Source: Saprolegnia diclina VS20 (taxonomy: Eukaryota; Oomycota; Saprolegniomycetes; Saprolegniales; Saprolegniaceae). Taken from it: a stretch of 28,960 bases of DNA. Made by a program: the position numbers and the translations under genes. Shown one piece after another: positions 1-9,661 of this stretch. Every line of letters starts with the position of its first letter. Within the stretch, counting starts at the first letter, position 1. The stretch spans positions 132,970-161,929 of the forward strand of contig NW_008246151.1 of NCBI RefSeq assembly GCF_000281045.1, in the 5' to 3' direction. Under the pieces are notes generated by a model that worked only from the letters and a program-made list of their open reading frames with translations, had not been told where the DNA came from and did no database searches.

Positions 1-1117
1 GTTCGCGGTCATGAACAGACCCGTGTTGCGGAGTTCCTTGGATGCGACCGAGGGCCGACCTGGAGCTGCAGCAACCACCGGTACACAGATAGCTATTTTG
101 AACACGCGGGCTGAAGTCGTTGGCTTGGCGACCGACGCAAAATGTTGAGTGGTTCGATGTTGATGTTGATTGGATGACTCGTGGTGCCAACACTGGTCGT
201 TCAGTTTTGTGTATATCTTTTGTGTTTTTTCAAGTAACGCCATAACAGCGTTCGATCAACTAGTTCTAGATAATATTTTGCTGATCGGTCATATTTTGGC
301 TTAGTTAAGGTGACGATATTTCCACGGTCCTGCAGGGTCGAAGCGCGCTCCGGCTTGCTGTTTGCTCTGTGTTTGACGTATTTGTCACGCAAGTGTCTGT
401 CGCTGGCAACGTTCAGTGTTCGCGCCGATGATGCTGCTTTTTAGCGCTCGGCACAGAATGCACCTCGACAATTAGAGGCACGTCGTGCTCTCTGGTGGCC
501 ATTAAGAAGATGAGATCTCGCGGTCGCTTTTTCCCAGCCTCTACGAAATGCCGCCGCCTCCAGGCTCTCCACCACTGCGGCTAACCGTGTTGCATGCGGC
601 GACAATTTTATGTGTTCGTCGGTATTCCGAGTTGTTCGGATGCGGGATCGGACTGTTTTGCTCGAAACACACCCGACTTGCACTTCTCTGCCAGAGGGTC
701 AGAGTCCAGGTGCCTGCGTACGACCTCGCGACCTCGCGCGAGCTATGACTCAGCGAATGGGGTCCTGGATGGATTTCTCCGTGCGCACCCAATGACTAAG
801 TGCTTGTGCAAGCAATTTCATTAATCAAATGGACATGTTGGAACACCTCTCGAACGCTCAATTTGCGCAGGACGCACGCGTACGAACGCGAATAAATGAC
901 AAACAACGTATTGATTAATGTTCATCTTTATGGTGGACCCGGGGCAATTACCGAGGTCTTGCGAAACCGCGTAGCCGCCGTTTGGGATGTTGGACACACT
1001 CAGCTGCGATGACGGCGGTGCATCCTAAGTTGTGCGGTAATGGCTCATATGGCTCATAGGGTAGCCCAGCGGAGCTACTAATCGAGCCACCCTCGTTAAT
1101 ATATTCGCACGTTCAAC
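1..1117. other. Gene-poor flank, nothing supported
   Basis: No open frame here reads like a conserved protein on either strand. The longest frames (up to about 83 codons) have the arginine- and serine-rich look of non-coding DNA. Local AT-rich stretches (about 200-300 and 880-930) contrast with the GC-rich genes further right. The only small-scale structure noticed is a 9-bp direct repeat (atggctcat twice) near 1040-1057. I see no tRNA and no recognisable transposon end. Confidence 0.5.
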
Positions 1118-1752
1118 TTACGTCAAGGCAGGGTATTGGACGACAAAGTCTATCTTTGCCATCTCTTCCAAGTCCTCCTGCCACTTAGGGATGTTCAAAT
1201 CTTCGAGGTAGTCAGCGGTAAGCTTGAAGCCGACATCGTGAGCAAGACGCAGGTAAGATTGACAGCACGTTACGGCCTTGGACATTTTGTCGCCCATGCA
1301 CTTGCGACCTTAGTAGCTGCTCTTCTGAAGGCACGGAATCGCGAGGTAGTCCATTATCATTTGAGGTCAGTCAAATCAAAAGAAATCGTTAGCAGGCCGA
1401 TAACGTTTCCTTTGGATTTGACTGAACTCTTTTTTTGGTACATGACCGGAAACTCGGCCTTGTGCGACCACCACTTCATGATGTGGGGTAGGAGGGCGTA
1501 GGGCGCGAGATCGTTGTCAGCAACGCCAGTCGACTCGACCCGGCCGAAAATATCGATGACGTCGTCTTTGTTTTTGGTCTCGTCATCTTCCGTGACATCG
1601 ATGAGGCTTGGGACAGCGGATAAGTAACCCGGGTGATGACGACTTTCGACCGGTTGAAAGTCGTCATCATCCATAACACGAGCAACCCTCGGGTCCATGA
1701 ACTTGGCAATGATGGCGACGTTGTTGGGCAAGTCCGTTTGATGGTCAATCAT
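1118..1752 (-). CDS. Possible two-part gene or hAT-like remnant, unidentified
   Basis: Two minus-strand frames lie in sequence. The first (1752 to 1357, 131 codons) is acidic and contains DPRVARVMDDDDF and later IMKWWSHKAEFPVMYQ. The paired tryptophans followed by a phenylalanine-proline resemble the C-terminal dimerisation region of hAT transposases (family knowledge), but the match is weak and other hallmarks are absent. The second (1297 to 1118, 59 codons, stop TAA) reads plausibly as protein (SYLRLAHDVGF, then LNIPKWQEDLEEMAK) and could be a following exon, since AAG acceptor-like and CTAAC branch-like sequences lie between them. I do not recognise the second part. It may be a decayed DNA transposon, a decayed host gene or a lineage-specific gene. 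Confidence 0.25.
1635..1668. repeat. 34-bp near-perfect palindrome
   Basis: The 13-base arm GATGACGACTTTC is followed by an 8-base centre GACCGGTT and the exact reverse complement GAAAGTCGTCATC. The centre itself contains the palindrome ACCGGT, so only one base pair of the 17 is mismatched. It lies inside the acidic frame of the possible hAT-like remnant. It could form a cruciform or bind a dimeric protein, or mark an inverted duplication at a repair site. Confidence 0.8.
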
Positions 1753-2044
1753 ACGACGGTAAGGCTTGGACCCGCGGCTCGATCAGCTTATCCGGCTCAT
1801 ATCGGCACGGCCCGGCTTGACCCCGGTTCGGAGCTGGATCGAATAAATGGAGCCTGAGCCGGTCACTTTGTGGCTCAAGCCGCGGCTCAGCTGTTGGAGC
1901 CGAGCCGCAGTGACCCATACGCGCGCCAACGAGGACAAGCCCGCGAAAGCCGCACGCCAGGAGAGCAATCGCAAGAGCCATGCAAAGGCGCACGCCATCT
2001 AGTACACCCAAGACAGCGCGCCTCGAGAAAGAGCTATAAGTTCG

Positions 2045-2244
2045 CGCCGCTGCGCTCACGCTCATCGACACCTCCAATGACAGCAGCGGCACCTCGCACG
2101 GTGGGGCAGTTTCGCCGGCGCTGTCAAGGACGAGTGGCTCGGCAAGGCCATTCTCCTCAAGGACTGCGAATTTGAGCAGTTCTTGAGCCACAACCTCAAA
2201 AGCTGCGGCAAGACGTCCATATCTGTCGGTCCTCCGTTCCGTTG
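2045..2244 (+). pseudogene. Short protein-like fragment, unidentified
   Basis: One plus-strand frame reads like real protein for about 45 residues (WGSFAGAVKDEWLGKAILL, then CEFEQFLSHNLKSCGKTSIS) before a stop near 2244. No start codon or splice site attaches it convincingly to anything else, and the flanks are not protein-like. It may be a relic of a decayed gene or a lone exon. I do not recognise a family. Confidence 0.2.
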
Positions 2245-3204
2245 AAGAAGTATGTCTACTGCAATGGCACGATCGATCTACGGCTGCGTAGCCGTCGACA
2301 CTTGTGGACATAAAATAAGTGTTTGACGAAAGTATTTTGTGAACACCAAAGCAGTCCGATATACATTCCTACCAGACCCCTGGACGTCAACCTTGTAATG
2401 TACCGCCGTACCAGCCGCTCGATTGTTCATACTTCGCCATCCGCAAGGGCGATGGGCGGACCTTTGGATTCTAGCGTAATTAGTAATATGCAAGGAGCTC
2501 CGAGTTGGGATTTTCAGGCCTGCTGATCTTGTTCATCGAGTCCTGTTTTGTGACCCGCCTACCCAAGTTTCCTGGCAGGCCAGACAAGGAGAGCTGGGAT
2601 CAGACTTCAATCAAGAAAACTAGAGCTATTTACTCGGCATTTTCTGTATCGAGATGCGCTCGTGAGAGCCGTGCCGGGGATTTCGAGGTCGTCTCTGTCC
2701 CCATTTCTGCTGCTTTCGAGCTCTTTGTCACCTTCGTTTGCGGGTGTTGTCTGGTGAAGTCTGTGAGCGCCTTGCCAATAGCTGGACCGCGCCACTCTAC
2801 TGTGCAGTGCACCTCCTTTTGCCTTGGTAAGAGCGGCTTTTGGGCGGTGCGCGTTTGGGTGCTTGGGCTGCATACTGTCCCTCGACTACCAGCACGCTTT
2901 GTCTGGACATGTGCCACTGCACCAGACTAGATTGCCGTACATGGAGACTCTTGCGAACAGGCTCAACGCAAAAGGTGAGCACTGAAGTTGGGCCGCCGAT
3001 CGAGCGCGCAAGAACGTGGTGCAGAGAAGCTCAAACTGCAATCGAGGACTGTTTTCGAATTTGGGATCATGCCACCGCGTGCGATGCCATCGAGAGCGGC
3101 GCGTTCGCGCTCCGTATTGAAGCATCGATCACAACAGTACCTATGCCTTCTCATTGCAAAGTGGGAAGGATACCCGATCCGAACGACGTTTCGAGATCTT
3201 TCGG
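2245..3204. other. Intergenic stretch upstream of DNAI1
   Basis: About 960 bases with open frames on both strands (for example 2505-2930 on plus and 2630-2917 on minus) but no frame with recognisable domains or convincing composition. The minus frame is rich in K, S and T and could be a remnant; I cannot support it. The right end is presumably the promoter region of the dynein intermediate chain gene. Confidence 0.4.
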
Positions 3205-3216
3205 CATTTTCAATTT
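3205..3216 (+). promoter_or_regulatory. Oomycete initiator-like CATTTT-CAATTT element
   Basis: CATTTT followed directly by CAATTT lies 11 to 22 bases upstream of the DNAI1 start codon. This resembles the oomycete core promoter, an initiator of the type TCATTYY followed by a flanking promoter region CAWTTT (established for Phytophthora and relatives), with one spacer base missing. The assignment is by pattern only. Confidence 0.4.
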
Positions 3217-3226
3217 GAAGCGACGC

Positions 3227-5459
3227 ATGCCACCCAAGCCAAAGGCTTCGTCGCCGACGAAAAAGAAGGCCAAAGAGGCCAAGACGTTGGATGCGATTGC
3301 CTCGGATGCACCCAAGGGCGACGTGCCGGCACAAGCCACCGAACCCGACGACGCCGACATTTACCACGAGCCAGTACGCAGCCGCGTTTGATGACCAACG
3401 ACGATACGTGGGCGTAGGTCAAGAAGATTGTGATCCCAGACAACCAGCTACGCCTCAACGAGCAAGAGCTCAAGGAAGAGTTCTCGCGGTATGTCATCAT
3501 GAGTCGATCATCGTCGAGTGCCCACGGATACCCCCAGAGTCCTCACGGCCAACGACCCGAACGTGCCCAATAACATTACCAAGTACAACTACAAGGAGCG
3601 CATGTACAAAGTGGACCCCCCGGGACCCGGCGACAACTTGCATCTGCACCTCGCGCTCGAAGGCTCCATGATCCACAAGGAGTCGGAAGACGCCAAGGCG
3701 CAAGCGGCGTACGACATGAAAAAGGCCGAGGAAGAGAAGGAAGCACGGGACGCTGCGATTAAGATTGCCAAGGAAGAGGCCGAGGCCAAAGGTGAAAAGC
3801 TAGACGAGACGGCGCTCCAGTTTGAGTCGGGGAAGAATCAGTTCAACTACAGTGAGCGGGCAGCTCAGACGTACACGAACCCACTGCGGCAGCGGTCGGT
3901 GGAGACAGAGCCGCCACCCGTACTCAACTACATGGCCACCGTGACGCAGGTAGTATCGAAGCGAATTCTTTTGTCTCAGTTGCATTTAGTGGGATATCTA
4001 CGACACGTACATGGATGCGTACGAGCAGCACCAGCGCGAGCAAATTCAGCTCCAAAAAGCGGCCCAAAAGAAGGAAAAGGAGGAGAAGGACGGTGGTGAC
4101 GTCGCCGTGGCCGCCACTGCGGCGGTTGCCAGCACGGGCGGCGCCAAAAACAAGGACGACGACATGGTCCATAGCGCCGCGATGGGCAAGATTCTCCGCG
4201 TCATCGAGCGCATGGTCAACCAGAACGCCGAGGACGAGATCTTTCAAGATTTCAAGTACTGGGAGGACGCGTCCGATGCTTTCCGCGAAGGCGAGGGCTC
4301 CCTCCTCCCTCTCTGGCGCTTTGCGTCCGACCGTGCAAAGAAGAAGCAAGTGACGGCCGTGTGCTGGAACCCATGCTTCTCAGACCTCTTTGCTGTCGGG
4401 TACGGCTCGTACGACTTTTTGAAGCAGGGTTCGGGCCTCGTGTGTTGCTATACCCTCAAAAACACATCGCACCCCGAGTTCATCTTTGCGACCGAGTCGG
4501 GTGTCATGTGCCTCGACTTTCATCCGCAGCAGCCGGCGCTTCTGGCCGTTGGCTGCTACGACGGCACGGTGCTTGTCTACGACGTCCGTAACAAGGTGAA
4601 CCGGCCCATCTACACGTCGACCATCAAGACAGGCAAGCACACCGATCCCGTGTGGCAGGTCAATTGGCAGGAAGAAGACCTCGCGAAGGAGCTCAATTTC
4701 TTCTCCATCTCATCCGACGGCCGCGTCGCCAACTGGATCATGAGCAAGAACGAGCTCAAGATGGAGCCGGTGATGCAGCTCAAGCTCGTCAACACGGTCA
4801 AAGACGACCCGGAGGAAACGTCGCTCTCGGGGTTGGCGGGCGGCTGCTGCTTTGACTTTAACCGCTTCAGCGAACACCTTTTCATCGTCGGGACGGAGGA
4901 GGGCAAGATTCACAAGTGTTCCAAGGCCTACTCGGGCCAGTATCTCGAAACGTATGCGGGCCACCACATGGCAGTCTACGCCGTGCGTTGGAACCCGTTC
5001 CACGACCGCTGCTTCCTCTCGTGCTCGGCCGATTGGACCGTGAAGCTCTGGGACCACAGCCTTCCGGACCCGATCATGTCGTTCGATCTTGGCAACTCAG
5101 TTGGCGACGTGGCCTGGGCGCCGTACTCGTCTACGGTGTTCGCCGCCGTCACGAGCGACGGCAAGGTTCACGTCTTTGACCTAGCCGAGAACAAGAACGA
5201 GCCGCTCTGCGAGCAAAAGGTGGTCAAGCGCGCCAAGCTTACGCATGTGACCTTCAACACGCGCGAGAGCATCGTGCTGGTCGGCGACGACCGCGGCGGT
5301 GTTAACTCGCTCAAGTTGTCGCCCAATTTGCGCAAGATCGCAGTCGTTGACGGAGAAGACGTCGCGACGGCCCTTCCTCTCAAGCTCACGAAAGACCGAT
5401 TGCACACCGAGCACGAAAAGGTCGAGAAGCTTCTGAACACCAACGACAACAAGGCCTGA
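3227..5459 (+). CDS. DNAI1: Axonemal outer-arm dynein intermediate chain 1
   Basis: This is the ortholog of DNAI1 (Chlamydomonas IC78/ODA9), a WD-repeat intermediate chain that anchors the outer dynein arm to flagellar doublets. Four exons: 3227-3373, 3418-3488, 3538-3949 and 3990-5459, giving 699 aa, about the length of human DNAI1. The introns of 44, 49 and 40 nt each begin GT and end AG, and reading frame is restored at every junction. Family signatures are a lysine-rich N-terminus, the ANDPNVPNNI block in exon 3, then NYSERAAQTYTNPLRQRSVETEPPP, and FKYWEDASD before the propeller. WD repeats run from about residue 330 to 690, with GVMCLDFHP, VYDVR and SCSADWTVKLWDH segments. An internal lysine/glutamate-rich coiled segment precedes the propeller. 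The ATG at 3227 is preferred because the lysine-rich N-terminus starts there and an initiator-like element sits just upstream. It is convergent with the CFAP97-like gene, with 127 bp between stop codons. Confidence 0.93.
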
Positions 5460-5586
5460 ATGAGCACGTCATCGTCGCCAGCACTTGTACATAATTCCGA
5501 ACAGATAGTCTCGCTTGGATAATTCGATTTGGACAAGAACTCTTTCCTGTACACGAAAATATTTTAAATAAGAAGCGGCAGCACGG

Positions 5587-8010
5587 CTACTCAGCAAAAT
5601 GCTCGTCTCCGTAGTCGGCGCCGTCCTCGTCCGCGTTCTGTCCGTCGTCAAAGCCGTCGTCTGCGTACGCGATCTCCAAGTGCTCGTCTTGAAACTCGGC
5701 GTGGTAAACATCGTCATGAGGATCTTCCCGCGGCGTGTCGTCCTCGTAGTCGTCGCCGCCTTCGTAGTCATCGCCTTGACCATCTCCGCTCAGTTGCTGG
5801 GCTGCAGTGACGGCTGCTGCGGTGGCCGGCGACTCGCTGCTGTCCTCATCGTCGCTGTAGGCATATCCGACATCGTCGACGGGTGCTGGCATCGTGTTGC
5901 TGTCATCTGGTCCTTCTCGAAAGCTGACGTCCTCGCCTGTGATATTTGACGGTACGTCATAAGGCTTTTTCGTCTCGGTCGGGCTGTCTTGGTTCGTCTC
6001 CTTGGTCAAAGGGTAATCGTCGTTGTTTGTATGTACATTGCTGTTGTCCAGATCATCATCGTAGACGTCAGCTTCGTCATCGGCTGGTTCGAGCTGCTTG
6101 CGGCCTGCAACCTCTGCAGACACCGGCTCTGAAGGTTCTTCGTCGTAGTAGCTGGACTCTTCGTCACCAGCGGCCGCAATCTCTGGTGCCGTGGCACCTC
6201 CGGTAGGCTCATCACCATCGTCATATAGATCGTCTTGGTGGTCCATGCTCGGTGACTGGTACCCTGCGCCTCCATCACCCACAGGCGCGATGCCAGGCCC
6301 TATCATACAGCCCTGTGAGCTTTACGCTGATGTGTTCAAAGCCCTAAGGCACAATTGCCACCTGGCTGCGTGCTGAGTATTTCTCCTGCGCCGTCAGTGG
6401 TGTCATTGACCTCGTCGTACTCCCTGTCGAGCGTGGTAGTGGACACCGCCGTAGTAGCGTCTGCGTTGGAGCTGCTCGCATCCTCTTCAAACTGGACGGT
6501 CTTTTCGTCCGGCGAGATGGGTGGTTTCGTAGGCGATGTGCGCTCAACGACCACGTGGTGCAACCCCGCTGTCAGTATAGCAGTCGCGAGGGTTTGCGCG
6601 ACACCTTTCAGCGCCGCGGGCTTGACATCGTCAAGATCAACCGGGACGCTTGGCGGTGCCGTGTCAGCAGAGTCCAGCAGCTCCAAGGTGTTGTCGTCGT
6701 GTCTGTCAACCGTGCTAAGTGTATCGGCATTGTCTGACTTCAGAGCGTTGGGAGCGCCTTGCGCAGCCTCGCCGTGCAGCACGTGGTCGACGGCAGTCAA
6801 AAGCGCAGCTTCGGCAACAACCGATGCGAGGGCGGCCGCTGTGGTGCCGCTGATCGGAACACCTGGTATGCTTGTGACGTCCGTCGCCGTGGCTTCGTTT
6901 GCAGCGTCTTCGTCACCGTGTGCTGAGCACGAACCTGTTGCTTTCTGGGCTGCGCCAGATGGCTCATACTCCAATATGTCTGTCGATGACGGCTCGGGAG
7001 CCGCGGCTGTGAGCGCACTGAGCGCTTTTCCATCCATCGCGGCAGCAGGAAAAGTTGCGTTGCACGGTGGCTCTGACGACGCATCGCTCTCGGCAGTCGC
7101 GTCACTTTGGGCCGGCGTCACGCAAACTTCAACGAACTCGGAAATGCCCGCGCACTCGAACGGCGTGGAAGGGGATGCTGAAAGTATTTGAGTCTCCTCA
7201 GTGGCTTGTGCTTCGCTTGGCGATGGTATTCGGCTACTGTGTTGACCGTCGTTGTCGGTTGTTGCGCCAATGATCCGAATGGTTGCGCTGCTGCTGGATT
7301 CCAGAAGCAGCGGTACTGCATCGCTGGCGTCGGGCTGCTCGAATGTCAACGATGGCGTCTTTTGGCTAGGCTCGGGTTCGGGCACGATCTCTTCACCTTG
7401 CGAGGGCACAACCTTGTTGCGGCGGGAACCTTTCCGCGACGAAGCCTTCTTGACGTGGATGGCGTTGCCGTCGACCTTGGTTTCGATCTCTCGCTCGCTC
7501 TTGCTGAGCTTGTGCTCCTTGCTCTTGACAAACTTGAGCCTCTACAAAATCGCGATTGCACACAAAGTCGACCAGCGCCCTCGTCCGCACCCATTTGTTG
7601 CCCTTCTTCGGGTCCTTTTGCTTGAGCGTGGGCTTGACCGTCTGCAGGCGCCGCAGCATGGCCTGGTTCTCCATATAAATTCGCTCTTGCTCTCGCTTGC
7701 GCTGGCCGTCGTGCAGCGACTTCTTGGGCGCTTTCTCATCGTCACCGCCCTTGGCCGTCGTCAGTGCGATCGTCGCAATACGCTCGAGGAGCCGCCGGTT
7801 CTCGACTTCGATGGCGTCGAGGCGGTCTTCCTTGAGCTGGCTCTTCTTGGACGTGCTGCTGCCGCCCATGGCCGCGGTCTTGGGGACAGCGTTGTCGATG
7901 AAGGGCGTCATGTGGTTCATGCGCGAGAGGTGGCCCTCGAGGTTCTTGTGCACCTCGCGGTGCCACATGGTCTCGCTTGCATGCGGCTCGGCCTTCCGCG
8001 CGCGGTCCAT
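5587..8010 (-). CDS. CFAP97-domain protein with long acidic tail
   Basis: The N-terminal part is a CFAP97 (hemingway/KIAA1430) domain, found in small proteins of sperm and flagella such as CFAP97D1. Exon 1 (7591-8010) carries WHREVHKNLEGHL, IEVENRRLLERI and RIYMENQAMLRRLQTVKP, the two ENxxLLxRI-type helices of the family. A 49-nt intron (7542-7590, GTGCGG to TTGTAG) leads into exon 2. CFAP97D proteins are near 160 aa; here the frame runs on for several hundred residues of acidic, proline-, serine- and alanine-rich sequence (7541 to about 6340), then a very D/E/Y-rich stretch (6312-5587, stop TAG). Two related alanine-rich helices lie in the tail. The second junction is unresolved: a 98-nt intron 6313-6410 keeps frame, whereas a typical 49-nt intron 6313-6361 would end the protein soon after. 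With the first choice the product is about 758 aa. It follows the Tctex1 gene by 132 bp on the same strand. Confidence 0.75.
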
Positions 8011-8142
8011 CCGACTCGGTCACCGCAGCGGTTTCTGCCGCGAGAAACGTCACTGGCCAAGGTATTTCGGTCGATTTCGGGTCGTCTCTCTGTCTGAGAT
8101 TCAACATGCAGCAATCCATCAAGCGAACATGTATGACGTGTC

Positions 8143-8701
8143 TTAGTATAGGTAGACGCTGTAGGCAGTGGCGACGCAGAACAGAGTATCCTGCCCACGG
8201 GCATGAGCTACCTTTAATCACAGCGTTGAACGTACATTGGTGTACGTCTCGGTGGCGTAGCAGTCGGTCTCGGCGTCCCAGAAGCAGCGGCACCCCATGC
8301 TACGCAATCGTTCACACCAGCGTTTACTGCAGCAGGCTACCGGACGCCCTCGCCGCGCTGTTCGCCAATGACGACCTGCACGAGGTACTTGCACCGAGGA
8401 AATTCGCAGGCTATATCCACAGTACGCATAGACTTACTTACGCGGCGCCTCGAACCTTTGAGCTGGGCCTTGACGGCGTCGGCAATCTCCTTTGTGAGCT
8501 GCGACGCACGCTCCGACTGGTACGGTACGTTCTCGAGCTTCTCGGCCAGCACAGCCGAAATGATTTGCTTCATTTTGGTGGTCGTGGGCCTACGCACGCA
8601 TCATCAGCGACACCATTGAGTGCCAGCCGATCACACTTGTTCTTGTAGCTCGGGCGCAGCGAGATCGCGGACGCCGCTGTCACCTTGGTTGTCGCTGGCA
8701 T
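8143..8701 (-). CDS. DYNLT2B: Tctex1-family dynein light chain (DYNLT2B/TCTEX1D2 type)
   Basis: A Tctex1-domain light chain of the axonemal or intraflagellar-transport dynein group; TCTEX1D2 stabilises inner-arm I1 and retrograde IFT dynein in other flagellates. Five exons: 8637-8701, 8442-8589, 8341-8387, 8236-8299 and 8143-8190, encoding 123 aa. Introns are 47, 54, 41 and 45 nt. The second (8388-8441) is a multiple of three without a stop, so unspliced sequence stays open; it begins GTAAGTAAGT, and removing it joins KGSRRR to YLVQVVIGEQRGEGVR, matching the family spacing. Other signatures are MGCRCFWDAETD and the C-terminal DTLFCVATAYSVYLY, equivalent to the beta-strand ending of TCTEX1D2. 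The start ATG at 8701 gives a short N-terminus before the LRPSYKNK block. It is divergent from the membrane protein gene at 9008. Confidence 0.9.
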
Positions 8702-9007
8702 CGTCCGCGTCGCTTCGAAAATAAGATACGGGACTCATTTACTGTGGCAAATGCCGAATGTAGCGCAATATTTAAACGTCCGCGGCTCGGCTGCTGTTCC
8801 GGCGGGCAGCATACCGTTGCGATGCTAACAACAGCAGTGATTATGCTTGCGTTGTCAACGCGCAACTTGGGGCGTACTTGAAATGCGCTTGAAACGCGCT
8901 TCAGAACACGACTATGGACTAAACCGAGCTCTAAGGAGGCAAATGCCGAAACTAAGGCGTGAAAACCACTTGTCGCAGTGTGCCAAATCAACCGTCTGCA
9001 AGCGTCG
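8702..9007. promoter_or_regulatory. Divergent promoter region, Tctex1 / small membrane protein
   Basis: The 306 bases between two opposed start codons must hold both 5' regions. An AT-rich patch (aatatttaaa near 8769-8778) and a CATTT sequence (8736-8740) are the only promoter-like elements seen. No open frame in it reads as protein. Confidence 0.5.
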
Positions 9008-9645
9008 ATGGGTCTTCGCAGCCGCCAGCGCCGCCTTGCCGGCATCACCAGAGAGTCTTCTCTCGAGGCGTTCGACGAGCAAGTCAAGACGACGCTGCAA
9101 GGTACGCTCCATGCCATAGCCTCTTCTACGCACGTCGCTCACGCATCTTGGGCGTAGAGCACCTCGCGCACTCACAGAACGACGTCGCCGCCTTCAACCT
9201 TCTGTGGAAGGTACAGACATAGACCTCCTGCAGCGCACGATGGCTCATGTGTGTCCAGGGCTTCCTTGGCAAGCTCGGATACGCGCTTGTGGGTTTCGAG
9301 ATCCTCTCCGTGTGGTATGCCATCTCAACGACCAGCATCCTGGGCCTGGCGCTCATTGCCGCGACCAAGATTGCATCCTGCACCGCCATCCTCCTCACCA
9401 AGACGTACGTGACAGAAGGCGACCAATATGCACCTGCCCAGACGCTCTCGGTCGGCCTCGCGCTTCTCTGGGGCGTGTCGGGGCTCTTTGGCGCAGATGA
9501 TGCGTTGCGCCGCAGCACGGTACCGCTCTCGGCCATCTACTTTTCGGGCGTCGCAGCGTCGGTGTGGTTTATGGGCAGCAACACAAAGGCGGAAGTCGCT
9601 CGCGCCAAGCAGCTCGCCAAGCTCGAAACTGTGTTTCGTCAATAA
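9008..9645 (+). CDS. Small multipass membrane protein, unidentified
   Basis: I do not recognise this family. Three exons (9008-9101, 9158-9210, 9259-9645) join in frame through introns of 56 and 48 nt (GTACGC to GCGTAG, GTACAG to TCCAG) to give 177 aa. The N-terminus is arginine-rich (MGLRSRQRRLAGITRES), followed by a hydrophilic helix that ends in NLLWKGFLGKLGYALVGFEI. Four hydrophobic segments follow: about residues 55-75, 78-95, 110-128 and 138-155, the second one rich in small residues (SILGLALIAATKIAS). The C-terminus is a charged helix (AEVARAKQLAKLE). The basic, acid-poor beginning could be a mitochondrial targeting sequence, but the topology is not decisive. The start is the first ATG in frame after upstream stops. 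Its stop codon is only 16 bp from that of convergent GLE1. Confidence 0.75.
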
Positions 9646-9661
9646 GAACCCTCGTCGTCGT

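Noticed and set aside
2505-2930. 141-codon plus-strand frame
   Set aside because: Cysteine- and serine-rich without domain features, and overlapping equally open minus-strand frames; looks like chance.
6355-7191. 278-codon serine/valine-rich plus-strand frame
   Set aside because: Complement of the acidic alanine/serine tail of the CFAP97-like gene; the minus frame continues from a recognisable domain through a normal intron.
8161-8190. Reading exon 4 of the Tctex1 gene as part of the CFAP97-like gene
   Set aside because: The sequence DTLFCVATAYSVYLY and its stop complete the Tctex1 fold after a GTACGT...GGGCAG intron, and the CFAP97 start codon lies 132 bp downstream.
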